A DNA stretch of 60,313 bases from Candidatus Marinamargulisbacteria bacterium SCGC AG-343-D04. Lineage in GTDB: Bacteria > Margulisbacteria > Marinamargulisbacteria > GCA-2716485 > GCA-002719695. Each line of letters begins with the position of its first letter. Within the stretch, counting starts at the first letter, position 1. Made by a program: the position numbers and the translations under genes. This document shows, piece by piece, positions 41,583-50,788 of this stretch. Where the stretch lies: NCBI GenBank assembly GCA_003265885.1, contig QFBQ01000005.1, forward strand, positions 1 through 60,313, written 5' to 3'. The notes beneath the pieces were generated by a model, which saw only the letters and a list, made by a program, of their open reading frames with translations, was not told the DNA's origin and did no database searches.

Positions 41583-42014
41583 TTAGGAGTCTAATTTTTC
41601 AACTCGTCTTGAGTGTCTCCCGCCTTCAAAGTTTGTGTTTAACCAGGTATCAATAAAACCTTTGGCATCTTTTTCTGATGTGGTTCGTGCACCGATACAA
41701 ATAATATTGGCATTGTTATGTTCTTTGGCCATTTGTGCTGTGAAATCGCTATGAACGACAGCTGCTCGAATGCCTTTTGTGCGATTTGCTCGTATAGATA
41801 CCCCAATGCCTGTGCCGCAACATAAAATGCCTTGGGATGCCTCTTTTTGTTGGATGTGATTGACAACAGTATCTACAATGTCAGGATAATCTATCGAGTC
41901 TTCTGAAAAAGTACCGGTGTCTATAAAGGGGATGTTTAATGATTGTAAATGTGATTTTATGGATTCTTTTAGTTTAAACCCTCCGTGATCTGATCCCAGT
42001 ACTAGTGTATTCAT
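41583..42014 (-). CDS. rpiB: Ribose-5-phosphate isomerase B
   Basis: 143 residues. It interconverts ribose-5-phosphate and ribulose-5-phosphate in the pentose phosphate pathway. The N-terminal GSDHGGFKLKESI, the catalytic Cys in GILCCGTGIGVSIRANR, and NNANIICIGAR are all family landmarks. GGAG precedes the ATG. The family also contains sugar isomerases such as LacA/LacB, but the length and motif order fit RpiB. Confidence 0.95.
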   Translation of the reverse strand: MNTLVLGSDHGGFKLKESIKSHLQSLNIPFIDTGTFSEDSIDYPDIVDTVVNHIQQKEASQGILCCGTGIGVSIRANRTKGIRAAVVHSDFTAQMAKEHNNANIICIGARTTSEKDAKGFIDTWLNTNFEGGRHSRRVEKLDS

Positions 42015-42048
42015 GTCGTTTCTCCGTTTTTTATGGGTTTAGTATAAA

Positions 42049-42915
42049 TTATTTTGCAGAATTAATGTAGCGTAAAACGGCTTCTTTCCAGGGAATAGGT
42101 TTTATTTGAAGTGTCTGGGTAATTTTATCGATGTTTAACCTCCCATTTAAGGGACGCTTTGCAGGTCTAGGAAACTGAGTAGAAGGAATGGGAGTAATGC
42201 TTCCTTTGTACTGAAATTGTTGAGCTAAAAAGACTGCGAAGTCGTACCATGTTGTGTATCCGTCATTTCTACAATGATATACACCATATGAGGGTTTTTT
42301 TGTGATAAATGTATGAATATACTGAGCTAGAGATGCTGTTGAAGTAGGAGATCCCCATTGATCGTTGACGATGCGTAAACTTTCGTGTTGCTTGAATAAT
42401 CTTTTCATTGATTTAATAAAATGTTGGCCATTTTTTCCGTAAAGCCATTGAACTCTGATGATGTAATATTTTGTGCAAATGGATTGAATCACTTGTTCTG
42501 CTTCATATTTTGTATGTCCGTAGTGGCTAATGGGTGAGGGGGGATCTGATTCGATATAGGGATCTGTTTTGTTTCCATTGAAAACATAGTCTGTTGAAAA
42601 ATGGATGAGGGTTTTATGATGGAGCTTACAGGCTTCTGCTATATGTTGAGCACCAATAGTATTAATGCGCTTCGCTTGTTTTTTGTCTGTTTCTGCTTTG
42701 TCTACGTTTGTATATGCGGCACAGTTGATTACGATGGAACTCTTTGGGTATTCGGCAATAATGCTGAGGACCTTGTTTTTGTCTGTGATGTCACAAGAAG
42801 TTGAATCTAAAGATATGATGGAGATATTTTTTTTTGTGAGATATTTTTCAATGTCGCTTCCCAACATTCCAGATGCGCCAAATAAGATGATTGTCATGGA
42901 TAATGAGGGTATCAT
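42049..42915 (-). CDS. rfbD: dTDP-4-dehydrorhamnose reductase
   Basis: 288 residues. The enzyme makes dTDP-L-rhamnose for surface glycans. The NADPH loop is LFGASGMLGSDIEKYL, followed by VINCAAYTNVDKAE and the short-chain dehydrogenase Tyr-x3-Lys in SHYGHTKYEAEQV. An in-frame ATG six codons inside (42897) is equally plausible, since neither has a clear ribosome site. The other rhamnose genes (rfbA, B, C) are not nearby. It lies with a glycosyltransferase and an MsbA-like exporter, consistent with envelope polysaccharide. Confidence 0.92.
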   Translation of the reverse strand: MIPSLSMTIILFGASGMLGSDIEKYLTKKNISIISLDSTSCDITDKNKVLSIIAEYPKSSIVINCAAYTNVDKAETDKKQAKRINTIGAQHIAEACKLHHKTLIHFSTDYVFNGNKTDPYIESDPPSPISHYGHTKYEAEQVIQSICTKYYIIRVQWLYGKNGQHFIKSMKRLFKQHESLRIVNDQWGSPTSTASLAQYIHTFITKKPSYGVYHCRNDGYTTWYDFAVFLAQQFQYKGSITPIPSTQFPRPAKRPLNGRLNIDKITQTLQIKPIPWKEAVLRYINSAK

Positions 42916-42989
42916 ATCTGGAATGAATGAAAAAGTATGCTACATTTGCTTTAGTGGATTACAGTGTATTATTTTAGGCTTAAAGGTCA

Positions 42990-43601
42990 TTAGAGTTGAG
43001 CTAATTTGAACTCGAATTCATAGGTTGAATTGCAGCACAAAATTTTTCTAGATCTAGATAGTGTATTGAGGATGATTGAAAGTATAATAAAGAATGCTTT
43101 TTTGAGAGGGTGAAGATGTAGAATGTCGATGAATAGAGATGATTTAAACCTGTTTTTTTTAAATGTAGATAGGGTTAACGGCAGAATTTCGAGTGAGGCC
43201 TTTTCTTCTTTCCAAAATTCAATGTGAGTAGATAAGAGGATAGGTTTTTTTTCTTGTATAGGTTCAGTAGGTTTTTCATGAATCCATTGCAAAAGGGCTT
43301 CCGTTGCTTCAGAAAGAGATGTTGACTGTGTCTTTACGTAGGCTGTGCGCCATTTATGGCGAATAGGGATACTATGAGAGATGATTAGAGATTTTTTTCT
43401 GTTATAGAGGCTAATAGGGAGGCATTGTAAGTATATGTAGAGGTGGGAATCATTGTTTTTGATATGAAGGTTTTGGGTAAATTGAAATGAGAGATTTGGA
43501 AAATAATGCATCCATGATTTTTGGATTTTGTGTTGCTTTTCTTTTGTTAATTCTTTAACTGAAACAACAGTGCATGTGCTGATGTTTGTAAGATTAAGCA
43601 T
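42990..43601 (-). CDS. Hypothetical protein
   Basis: 203 residues, unrecognised. It has a mostly strand-rich N-terminal half (HLYIYLQCLPISLYNRKKSL) and a hydrophobic helix near 165-185 (PLKKAFFIILSIILNTLS). There is no signal peptide or motif. Its stretch SLSEATEALLQWIHEK looks helical. It sits between rfbD and a glycosyltransferase in the same direction, so a role in surface glycan synthesis is plausible but unsupported. Confidence 0.5.
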   Translation of the reverse strand: MLNLTNISTCTVVSVKELTKEKQHKIQKSWMHYFPNLSFQFTQNLHIKNNDSHLYIYLQCLPISLYNRKKSLIISHSIPIRHKWRTAYVKTQSTSLSEATEALLQWIHEKPTEPIQEKKPILLSTHIEFWKEEKASLEILPLTLSTFKKNRFKSSLFIDILHLHPLKKAFFIILSIILNTLSRSRKILCCNSTYEFEFKLAQL

Positions 43602-43691
43602 TGTTCAATGAAATCTGATCAGATATTAGAGTTGAGGTGTCTAATGTTCTTAAAGTGTTTAAATAGTTTTCCATAGTGGCGGCTTCTTTAT

Positions 43692-44555
43692 TTACAGTAT
43701 ATCTGTGTCTTTTAAAATGAACCAGTTTGACTTGTTTTTTTTGAATATAAAGAGATACTGTAACCAGGCTTCGATTGTAGCAAAGCATTTTTTGGGTTTG
43801 AATGTTAAACAATTTGCAATATTTATTATGAAGCGACTTATTTTATATTTATATGAGTGACACTGTAAATATTGAAATAAAACACTATCGTGTAGGTAGT
43901 CCTTTTTGCTTTCTTTGTATGGGAGTGAGTTAGGGGTAGCTTTGTTACGTATTATGTCTATAGTTGAATAATTTTGTTTTAACCCTTTTTTTAGGCATGA
44001 AATACTAAAGTCAAATAAGGAAAATGAAAAACTTTTATACTGAGATTTTAATCCATTTTGAAGTATTAGATCCTTTGTTCTTAAAATCATAGCATCTGAA
44101 ATGATGCAGTTTTGTTTTTGTGGAGAAGATGTTTTTTTTATTTTTAGTGTTGCGTTTTTGAATTTTAATTGTCGGCTAATATAGGTGTGAAGGTTTTTGT
44201 TGAATGTTGAAATAGGGAGAGTAAGTAAAAATAGTTTTTCTTTGATGCACTGTGTTATGAGCCTTTTAATATTTAATTCTATACACTGTAAGTGGGGGTC
44301 ACATAACATTATGTAAGGAGTGTGGATAAAAGGGAGGCATTTGTTGAATGTTTCAGATGTTTTTTCTTCTAGGGTGTTTTTCATGTAATGAATGTTTGGA
44401 AAGTGTGTATTTAGGTATTCCTGTGTGTTATCTGAACTGTTATTGTCTATGACCATAATAGATCCTTTGTTTTGTTGAATATGGATAGATAGAGTGGATA
44501 GATGTTGTTTTAATAAATGCTCTTGATTATGTACTATTAATAATGCTGTTATCAC
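43692..44555 (-). CDS. Family 2 glycosyltransferase
   Basis: 287 residues. The GT-A start TALLIVHNQEHLLKQHLSTL and IMVIDNNSSDNTQEYLNTHF carry the nucleotide-sugar binding Asp, and the DxD-like site reads MLCDPHLQC. The remainder is shorter and less conserved than usual. The start is GTG, six bases after the exporter gene, without a ribosome site, suggesting coupling. The end is uncertain: a second frame (43594-43812) overlaps the last 121 bases. The acceptor is unknown; neighbours suggest lipopolysaccharide or O-antigen. Confidence 0.82.
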   Translation of the reverse strand: MITALLIVHNQEHLLKQHLSTLSIHIQQNKGSIMVIDNNSSDNTQEYLNTHFPNIHYMKNTLEEKTSETFNKCLPFIHTPYIMLCDPHLQCIELNIKRLITQCIKEKLFLLTLPISTFNKNLHTYISRQLKFKNATLKIKKTSSPQKQNCIISDAMILRTKDLILQNGLKSQYKSFSFSLFDFSISCLKKGLKQNYSTIDIIRNKATPNSLPYKESKKDYLHDSVLFQYLQCHSYKYKISRFIINIANCLTFKPKKCFATIEAWLQYLFIFKKNKSNWFILKDTDIL

Positions 44556-44560
44556 AGTTC

Positions 44561-46279
44561 TTATCGAAGTTGTAGTTGATATAAAGAATTATATTTCCCA
44601 TCTTTTTTGATAAGATCTTCGTGTGATCCTTGCTCAATGATTTCCCCATTTTCTAATACAATGATTTTTGAGGCATGTTTAATAGTGGAGAGTCTATGAG
44701 CGACCACAAAGGTGGTTCTTCCTTTCATAAGTTTTATTAATGCGTTTTTAACTAAGTGTTCGGATTCTGAATCTAAGGATGAGGTGGCTTCGTCTAGAAT
44801 TAAAATTTTTGGATTTTTAAGGATGGCTCTAGCTATCGATATCCGTTGTTTTTGACCTCCAGATAAGCGTTTTCCTTGATCTCCAACGTTTGTAAATAGT
44901 TTGTCGGGGAATTTTTCTATAAATGACCATGCGTTGGCTACTTTTGCGGCATTAATGATGTCTTCTTCACGTGCATCTTTTGTTCCGAATTTTATATTTT
45001 CAAGAATGGAGCCGCTAAAAAGGATATCATCTTGCAAGACAATGCCGATATTGCTTCTGAGGAAATGGAGGTCAAATTTTTTGATGGGCTGATTATCGAT
45101 TAAAAGACTACCTTCATTTAAATCGAAAAAGCGAGGAATGAGATTGGTTAATGTGCTTTTTCCTGCTCCAGATAAGCCAACAAGGGCTATTACTTCTCCC
45201 GGATTTGCTGAGATTGAAATGTCTTTTAAAACATTTCCATCTTTTTTTGTGTAAGAAAAAAAGCAGTTTTTTAGTTCTACTTTTCCTTGGATAGGTGTTT
45301 TAATTCCGTTTTTAGGGTTTGTGATTAAGACCGGGTGGTCGATGATTTCGTAAATTCGTTTTGCAGAGACTAATGCTTCTTGAATTTTTGTGTAACTTGC
45401 TGAAATTGCAATTATAGGATCAATGAGTAAGGCACATCCAGTGAAGAATGAAAGAAGCTCGGGGCCTGTGAGATTATCTGTGGTTACAGCTTTTCCCCCA
45501 ATAAAAAGGATGGAAATCAAAATAACACCTTGAAATAATAGCTCTATTGCTTTTTTTGTCTCTAGTAATCGAGTAGCTTTCATTTGAAACTTGTAATTTT
45601 TTAAATTATTTTGCTTAAGACGATTTATGCTGGTGTTTTCCATAACATAGGCCTGTACTAATTTCATGTTAATAATCGATTCCTGTATAATATGGGTTAT
45701 GTTTGCGGATTTCTTTTGAATTTGTTCAGCTAGACGTTTTAATAATTCTGTGAAATAAGTTGTTGTAATGACAAAGATAGGGACTGCTATTAGCGTAAAT
45801 AGTGTTAGTGTCGGACTGATTGTGAATAAGTAGATTGGAACTGCTATTAATGTAAGGGTTTGTGGTACAAGTTGGGCGAATGTTTGCACAATAGCATCTT
45901 TTACTCTGGATGAATCGCTTAATATTCGTGTATAGATTTCTCCTAGTTTCCATTTTCCGTAAAAGTGTTGTGAAAAAAGGTGGACTTTTGCATAGACGGT
46001 TTCTTGTATGTCGTACATAACACGATAGCTTAGTTTTTGTGTCATATATGTTTGCGTGTATTGAGTTATAACCCTTAGTATCCATAAAATTGAAGCATTC
46101 ACCATTTGCATGGAAAAATATAGTTCATGTTTTCGAGACATTTCTTTTCCGATATCTCTTACCAACGGGATGAAATAGACATTGGTGGTGGCAAATAATA
46201 AGGAGATGCAGATGGTAAAGGCTAGACTTTTCCAATATGGAGCTATAAAGCTAAAGATTCTGATGTAGAAATGTTTCAT
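44561..46279 (-). CDS. msbA: MsbA-like lipid/polysaccharide ABC exporter
   Basis: 572 residues, a half-transporter. Six membrane spans occupy residues 1-310, with the long cytoplasmic loops typical of type IV exporters. The ATPase follows with Walker A GLSGAGKSTL, signature RLSGGQKQRISIARAIL, Walker B ILILDEATSSLD and the switch His in VVAHRLSTIKHA. It is a homodimeric flippase. The lipid A role is inferred from neighbouring glycan genes and resemblance; multidrug exporters look alike. Confidence 0.85.
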   Translation of the reverse strand: MKHFYIRIFSFIAPYWKSLAFTICISLLFATTNVYFIPLVRDIGKEMSRKHELYFSMQMVNASILWILRVITQYTQTYMTQKLSYRVMYDIQETVYAKVHLFSQHFYGKWKLGEIYTRILSDSSRVKDAIVQTFAQLVPQTLTLIAVPIYLFTISPTLTLFTLIAVPIFVITTTYFTELLKRLAEQIQKKSANITHIIQESIINMKLVQAYVMENTSINRLKQNNLKNYKFQMKATRLLETKKAIELLFQGVILISILFIGGKAVTTDNLTGPELLSFFTGCALLIDPIIAISASYTKIQEALVSAKRIYEIIDHPVLITNPKNGIKTPIQGKVELKNCFFSYTKKDGNVLKDISISANPGEVIALVGLSGAGKSTLTNLIPRFFDLNEGSLLIDNQPIKKFDLHFLRSNIGIVLQDDILFSGSILENIKFGTKDAREEDIINAAKVANAWSFIEKFPDKLFTNVGDQGKRLSGGQKQRISIARAILKNPKILILDEATSSLDSESEHLVKNALIKLMKGRTTFVVAHRLSTIKHASKIIVLENGEIIEQGSHEDLIKKDGKYNSLYQLQLR

Positions 46280-46305
46280 GTTTTTATATGTTTATATTTT
46301 ATAGA

Positions 46306-46393
46306 TGGTACCGAAGGCCGGAATCGAACCGGCACGAACGTGAAGTTCATTGGTTTTTGAAACCAACGCGTCTACCAATTCCGCCACTTCGGC
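46306..46393 (-). tRNA. tRNA-Leu (CAA)
   Basis: An 88-base class II tRNA read on the minus strand. The acceptor arms are GCCGAAG and CTTCGGT (with a G-U pair at the end), the D arm is GCGGAATTGGTAGACGC, the anticodon stem TTGGT/ACCAA closes the loop TTCAAAA (anticodon CAA, decoding UUG), there is a long variable arm, and the T arm is CCGGTTCGATTCCGG. The CCA is encoded. Confidence 0.97.
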
Positions 46394-46490
46394 ACAACAT
46401 TTTTTATATTCTACATCTTAACTCTTTTTTTCTAAAGTCTTCGATTTTGTTTTTTATGATTTTTAAAAAAGTGTAATTTTATGAAAAGAC

Positions 46491-48497
46491 GTGTATTATT
46501 GTGTGATGAATGATATAAATTTGTTTTCGGATTACCAAAATCAACGGTGGTCTTTTGCTGAATTTGATGAAGATGATGTAAGTCGTATTTCTAAAATGTT
46601 TGGTATTCCTGTTCCTATAGCTAAATTGTTATGCCATAACGTGGGTTCTTCACAACTGGAAGATATTAATAAAATCGCAAGTCCTGATATAAATTTATTA
46701 AGCATATTGGATGGATTATCCGACCCTATGCATCTTGAAAAGGCTGCACAGCGTATTCGGCTGGCGCAAAAAAATAATGAGACGATCTTTATTAATGGAG
46801 ATCCGGATGCAGATGGAATTTCAGGTACCTCTATTTTAGTTGCAGGATTAAGACAGTTAGGGATTAAGACCCATTATCTGTTTCCTGTTAGACCGGTTGA
46901 AGGGCATGGTTTACAGGTGCGGATTATTGATGAGGCTAAACAGTCTGGATCTACTTTGATTATTACTACCGATTGTGGAACAAAAGATTTGGATGCAGTT
47001 GATTATGCGAATGCTAATGGAGTGGATGTTATTATTACGGACCATCATATTTTAGGACATCAATTACCTAATGCTTTGGCTATCATCAATCCTTATATGA
47101 ATAAGGATGTAGATTTATTTCGTAGGGTATCGGGATCGACAGTATCATTTAAATTTATGCAGTATGTCTACCATGCTTTGAAGATAGATTTTCCAGCATT
47201 TTTGGAGGAATTTGGTTTTATAGTCTCTTCTTTAGGATCGTTATCGGATAGAGTGTCTATGAAAGATCCTATTAATCGATTAATTGTAAAGTATGGTGTG
47301 GATTTTTTTAAACATTCTGAAAGAGAGGGTGTTAAAGCTTTAAGAGATGTTTCTTCGGATCATTCTTTAGAAATTAAAGCGAGAAATTTGACACGTACTG
47401 TTATTCCAAGGCTTAATGCTCCGGGACGAATTGGAAATCCTGCTGAAAATATACCGGACTCTTCTGTAGTGGTTGATTTGTTATTGTTGGGTAAGGGAAA
47501 GCGTAATAAATCTAAGGCTGCACAGGTTTCTCGTATTATTAAATCTATTTTTGATACGGAAACCGAACAAAAAAAGGATGCATTTGATAAGCGTCAAGCA
47601 GAGAAAACAGCTTCAGATGTGGATACGGTTAATGAAAAGCGTAAATATATCACAGCAAAAATCGAAGACGAAATGGATAAATTGATAGAGACTCAAGTCA
47701 ATATTGATTCGGATAGAGTTATTATTGTTGAGGGAAAAGATTGGAATTCAGGTGTGATAGGTATCGATGCAGATCGTTTGAAGGAACGATTTTTAAGACC
47801 CGCTATTATTTTGTGTTCACAATCTGGATCCGAGTATGTGAGAGGGTCTTCTAGAAGTATTCCTAGAATTAATATTTATTCTGTTATAGATCAGGTTGAA
47901 CAAGAGTTTTCTAAAAAATACTCAAAGAATCTGTTCCAAGCTGAAGTTGTCTCTTTTGGGAAAACAAAAATTGTAAATGCGTTTGGGGGACATACTCAAG
48001 CATGCGGATTTACATTGCATCAAGACAATGTAGAGGAATTTAAAACTATTTTAAAAGAAAAAATGAGTAGATTAGGACCTGAGCAGTTTGAATATCATTA
48101 TGATATTATTGATCATGTTAACTTGGATCAAATGAATATGAAATTTATGGATACTTTAGATCGTTTTTCGCCTTATGGGCAGGGATTTGATTTTCCGATT
48201 TTTTATTTGGATAACTGTGTCTTAAAAGGGGGGCGGGTTTTTGGAAATCGCTATCAAAAATCGTTAAAGCAGCATGTGCAATTTAAGGTGTCATCTGCTT
48301 CGAAAATGAGTCATCAGGTAGAAGCTGTTGGATTTGGTTTGTGGGAAAAGTTTTGCTTTGTCAAAGAAAATGCTTCTCCAGATTCAAAAATTGATTTAAT
48401 TTTTGTTCCAGAAGTAGATAAACGATCTAAACTTAAAAAGAATAAAGAGGGTTTAGTTAGACTCAATGTTTTAGATATTCGTGTTTCAAAGGCTTAG
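46491..48497 (+). CDS. recJ: RecJ-family single-strand exonuclease (DHH/DHHA1)
   Basis: 668 residues. The DHH motifs are present: NGDPDADGISGTS, TTDCGTKDLDAVDY and TDHHI, then SGSTVSFKFMQY and the DHHA1 GGHTQACGF. RecJ degrades 5'-ended single strands in repair. A long charged helical insertion (about 345-400) interrupts the core. The GTG at 46491 has only a weak upstream AAAAG; the ATG five codons later is an alternative. The Gly of GRIGNP in LNAPGRIGNPAE matches RecJ proteins. Confidence 0.88.
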   Translation: MYYCVMNDINLFSDYQNQRWSFAEFDEDDVSRISKMFGIPVPIAKLLCHNVGSSQLEDINKIASPDINLLSILDGLSDPMHLEKAAQRIRLAQKNNETIFINGDPDADGISGTSILVAGLRQLGIKTHYLFPVRPVEGHGLQVRIIDEAKQSGSTLIITTDCGTKDLDAVDYANANGVDVIITDHHILGHQLPNALAIINPYMNKDVDLFRRVSGSTVSFKFMQYVYHALKIDFPAFLEEFGFIVSSLGSLSDRVSMKDPINRLIVKYGVDFFKHSEREGVKALRDVSSDHSLEIKARNLTRTVIPRLNAPGRIGNPAENIPDSSVVVDLLLLGKGKRNKSKAAQVSRIIKSIFDTETEQKKDAFDKRQAEKTASDVDTVNEKRKYITAKIEDEMDKLIETQVNIDSDRVIIVEGKDWNSGVIGIDADRLKERFLRPAIILCSQSGSEYVRGSSRSIPRINIYSVIDQVEQEFSKKYSKNLFQAEVVSFGKTKIVNAFGGHTQACGFTLHQDNVEEFKTILKEKMSRLGPEQFEYHYDIIDHVNLDQMNMKFMDTLDRFSPYGQGFDFPIFYLDNCVLKGGRVFGNRYQKSLKQHVQFKVSSASKMSHQVEAVGFGLWEKFCFVKENASPDSKIDLIFVPEVDKRSKLKKNKEGLVRLNVLDIRVSKA

Positions 48498-48498
48498 A

Positions 48499-49524
48499 TT
48501 ATTTAGATTTGTTTTTTGATTGGATGTTTAAATGTTCGGAGTATGTTCTACTGAAGTGGTGATGACCATCTTGGGATGCTACAAAGAATAAATAGTCTGT
48601 TTTATCAGGAAAGCGAGCAGCATGAAATGCTTTTATGCCAGGGGAAGCAATGGGAGTAGGGGGAAGGCCTCTTTTTCTGTAGGTATTATAGGGAGATTGT
48701 ATTTCGAGGTCTTTGTAATAGACTCGATCTTTGTGTGACTTTCCAAGTGCGTAAACAACGGTAGGGTCAGAAGCTAGGCGCATTTTTTTAGTAAGTCTAT
48801 TATGAAAAACGGACGAGATTACTGGCATTTCATAGGTGAATTTGCTTTCTTTTTCAATTAATGATGCGAGTGTTAGGAGTTGGTGAAAGGTAAGTTGAGA
48901 ATCGTTTGTTTCTATAGAAAAAGGGAAATATACTTGCTTGTTAAATTCGTTGATCATTGTTTTGACGATGGTGTGAGTGGATTCTTTAGATTTGAAGAAA
49001 TATGTTTCGGGAAACAAGTACCCTTCGATTGTTTCTAAGGGTATTTGAGAGAGAAAAGTGAATTTATTTTTGAAATACTTTTTTGCTTTTTTATGGCAGA
49101 ATGCTTCAAATTCTTCTTTGATAACCAGTTGTTTGGATTCTAATCGTTCTCCAATTTGAGCGATAGAAAAACCTTCAGGAATAGTGACTTTAATGAGTTT
49201 ATAGTGTCCAGATTTTGTTGATAATGTATAGATAAGTTGATGTTGATTAATGCCATTTGAAATTAAAAAGTGGCCTGCTCTAAGTTTTTTTTCTTTTTTA
49301 GTCAGTTTGATATAAAGTTTGAAAAAAAATTCTGACCGAATAAGGTGTTGTTTTTTTAGAATGGTTGCAATTGTTGAAACATTAGAGTTTTCGGGAATAT
49401 GCAGTACAAATTCTGAACGGGAAAGAGATGGGATGAAGTGGATATAAATAAAGATGAGTAGAGATAGAAGAAATAGTCCTAAGCAAGAAAATAATAGGGT
49501 TATAGATTTTTTTGATGAGTTCAT
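48499..49524 (-). CDS. mltG: Endolytic murein transglycosylase MltG
   Basis: 341 residues with one N-terminal membrane span (about 8-30). The periplasmic part has a LysM-like N-domain and the YceG catalytic signature: LEGYLFPETYFF, the catalytic Glu in LASLIEKESKFTYEMPVISS, VFHNRLTKKMRLASDPT and YNTYRKRGLPPTPIASPG. MltG cuts nascent peptidoglycan and ends new glycan strands. It agrees with the Dap genes in showing a peptidoglycan wall. It is convergent with recJ, with one base between the stops. Confidence 0.93.
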   Translation of the reverse strand: MNSSKKSITLLFSCLGLFLLSLLIFIYIHFIPSLSRSEFVLHIPENSNVSTIATILKKQHLIRSEFFFKLYIKLTKKEKKLRAGHFLISNGINQHQLIYTLSTKSGHYKLIKVTIPEGFSIAQIGERLESKQLVIKEEFEAFCHKKAKKYFKNKFTFLSQIPLETIEGYLFPETYFFKSKESTHTIVKTMINEFNKQVYFPFSIETNDSQLTFHQLLTLASLIEKESKFTYEMPVISSVFHNRLTKKMRLASDPTVVYALGKSHKDRVYYKDLEIQSPYNTYRKRGLPPTPIASPGIKAFHAARFPDKTDYLFFVASQDGHHHFSRTYSEHLNIQSKNKSK

Positions 49525-49642
49525 TATTGTTTTATTATAATCAAGAGGAGGAGTGTTTGGAATAGTTTTCTTAGCTTCTAAATAGCATTGGGTAATGATA
49601 TTCTTATTATCAAATATATATTTTTAACGTGACGATTTGCGT

Positions 49643-49670
49643 TTGATTTGGGTTGTTCTCAGGTTATAAT
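49643..49670 (+). promoter_or_regulatory. Candidate promoter before the decayed methyltransferase
   Basis: TTGATT, a 16-base spacer and a perfect TATAAT lie in the otherwise gene-free stretch 49525-49849. The promoter now precedes only a pseudogene and, further on, tRNA-Val. Confidence 0.4.
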
Positions 49671-49849
49671 GCTGTTAGCTTTGTAAATTTAAGCATAATT
49701 GAGTTAGAGATTAAATTTAAAAGGTGTATTTTAAGAATACTAGAGTTATGTTGAATGGATGTAAAGAAGTAAAAAGATGATAAATTGTTTTCGGATGTTC
49801 TTTAAATTGGAGTTTTTGTGATAAGTAGATTTTTGAAAAATAGGATTAA

Positions 49850-50340
49850 GTTTTTTCAAAGACTCTTTTTTTATATGATACTTATGAAGGAATGTCTGAG
49901 CCTACAGAAGAAGATGTAAGTACCTGGGGGATATTTGCTTCTGATAGAATGAAAAAAGAAAATAAAGTAGACTCTTCTTCGGTATGGTGTTTTTCTCCTC
50001 TTGAAGAAGTGAGAGATAATATGTTTAAAACAAATTATAACAAAGATAAAATAAAATTTATTAAAGGAAAAGTAGAAGATACTCTAAATTCAGTTAATGT
50101 GCCAAAAAATGTGCCAAAAAAGACTTCGTTGTTAAGGCTAGATACAGACTGGTATGAATCTACTAAAGTTTAATTAGAAAAATTGTGGCCTCTCGTGACT
50201 ATTGGAGGATTTGTTATTATTGATGACTATGGTCATTGGAAGGGATCTAGAAAGGCTGTCGATGAATATTTTGAAAAATTAAATTTTATTCCTTTTATTG
50301 ACATAGGGGGGCCGTTAGTAGGGTTCAAAATAAAAGATTA
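49850..50340 (+). pseudogene. Decayed TylF/macrocin O-methyltransferase-type gene
   Basis: A frame open from 49850 reads LFLYDTYEGMSEPTEEDVST, then KIKFIKGKVEDTLNS and LLRLDTDWYESTKV. It is then broken by TAA (50171-50173) and continues in the same frame with LEKLWPLVTIGGFVIIDDYG and HWKGSRKAVDEYFEKL to TAA at 50338. This is the C-terminal half of the TylF-type SAM methyltransferase family, including its metal-binding DD pair. About 110 N-terminal residues are missing. A stretch just upstream in another frame (ISRFLKNRIKFFQRLF) may be the old N-terminus, implying an internal deletion. The preceding 325 bases hold only a promoter-like site. Confidence 0.85.
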
Positions 50341-50419
50341 AGGAGTGTTTTCTATTCATTATTAAAATATATTACTCTAGATCTTTGTTTTTCATAAATT
50401 ATTTAGACATAATTGGGTG

Positions 50420-50448
50420 TTGACTATTAGTTTTTGTCTATTTTATAG
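50420..50448 (+). promoter_or_regulatory. Candidate promoter upstream of tRNA-Val
   Basis: TTGACT (50420-50425), a 17-base spacer and TTATAG (50443-50448). It lies about 190 bases before the tRNA in a 297-base gene-free stretch (50341-50637), further than tRNA promoters usually sit, so its target is uncertain. Confidence 0.35.
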
Positions 50449-50637
50449 GATATTCTTTATGAACAATCAAAGATATACTTAGGCAATATTTGAGATTTAT
50501 TTGTTTAAAGTATTTAAAAAAAATTACGGTGTTTTTAAAGTATTCTAAAGATTGAATTCTCAAGCTCCTCAAATAAAACTCTAAATGTTACAATGAAATT
50601 AGTTTTGAGTTATGAAACTAAGAATCACAGTATTTGA

Positions 50638-50714
50638 GGGCGGTTAGCTCAGTTGGTTAGAGTGCTTGCTTGACATGTAAGAGGTCACCGGTTCGATTCC
50701 AGTACCGCCCACCA
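50638..50714 (+). tRNA. tRNA-Val (GAC)
   Basis: A 77-base tRNA. The acceptor arms GGGCGGT and ACCGCCC pair fully, the D arm is GCTCAGTTGGTTAGAGT, the anticodon stem CTTGC/GTAAG closes the loop TTGACAT (anticodon GAC), the T arm is CCGGTTCGATTCCAG with a near-standard stem, and CCA is encoded. A T run follows directly. Confidence 0.97.
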
Positions 50715-50788
50715 TTTTTTATTTGTAGATGACTACTTTTTTTATTTGATGTATACTTTTTTTAGATAATTAGTTCAGGGAGTTTACT

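Noticed and set aside
43594..43812. A 72-codon ORF overlapping the end of the glycosyltransferase
   Set aside because: 121 of its bases lie inside the glycosyltransferase in another frame, with no motif. A frameshift that swaps the ends is possible but cannot be shown; only the last 27 codons are outside the neighbour.
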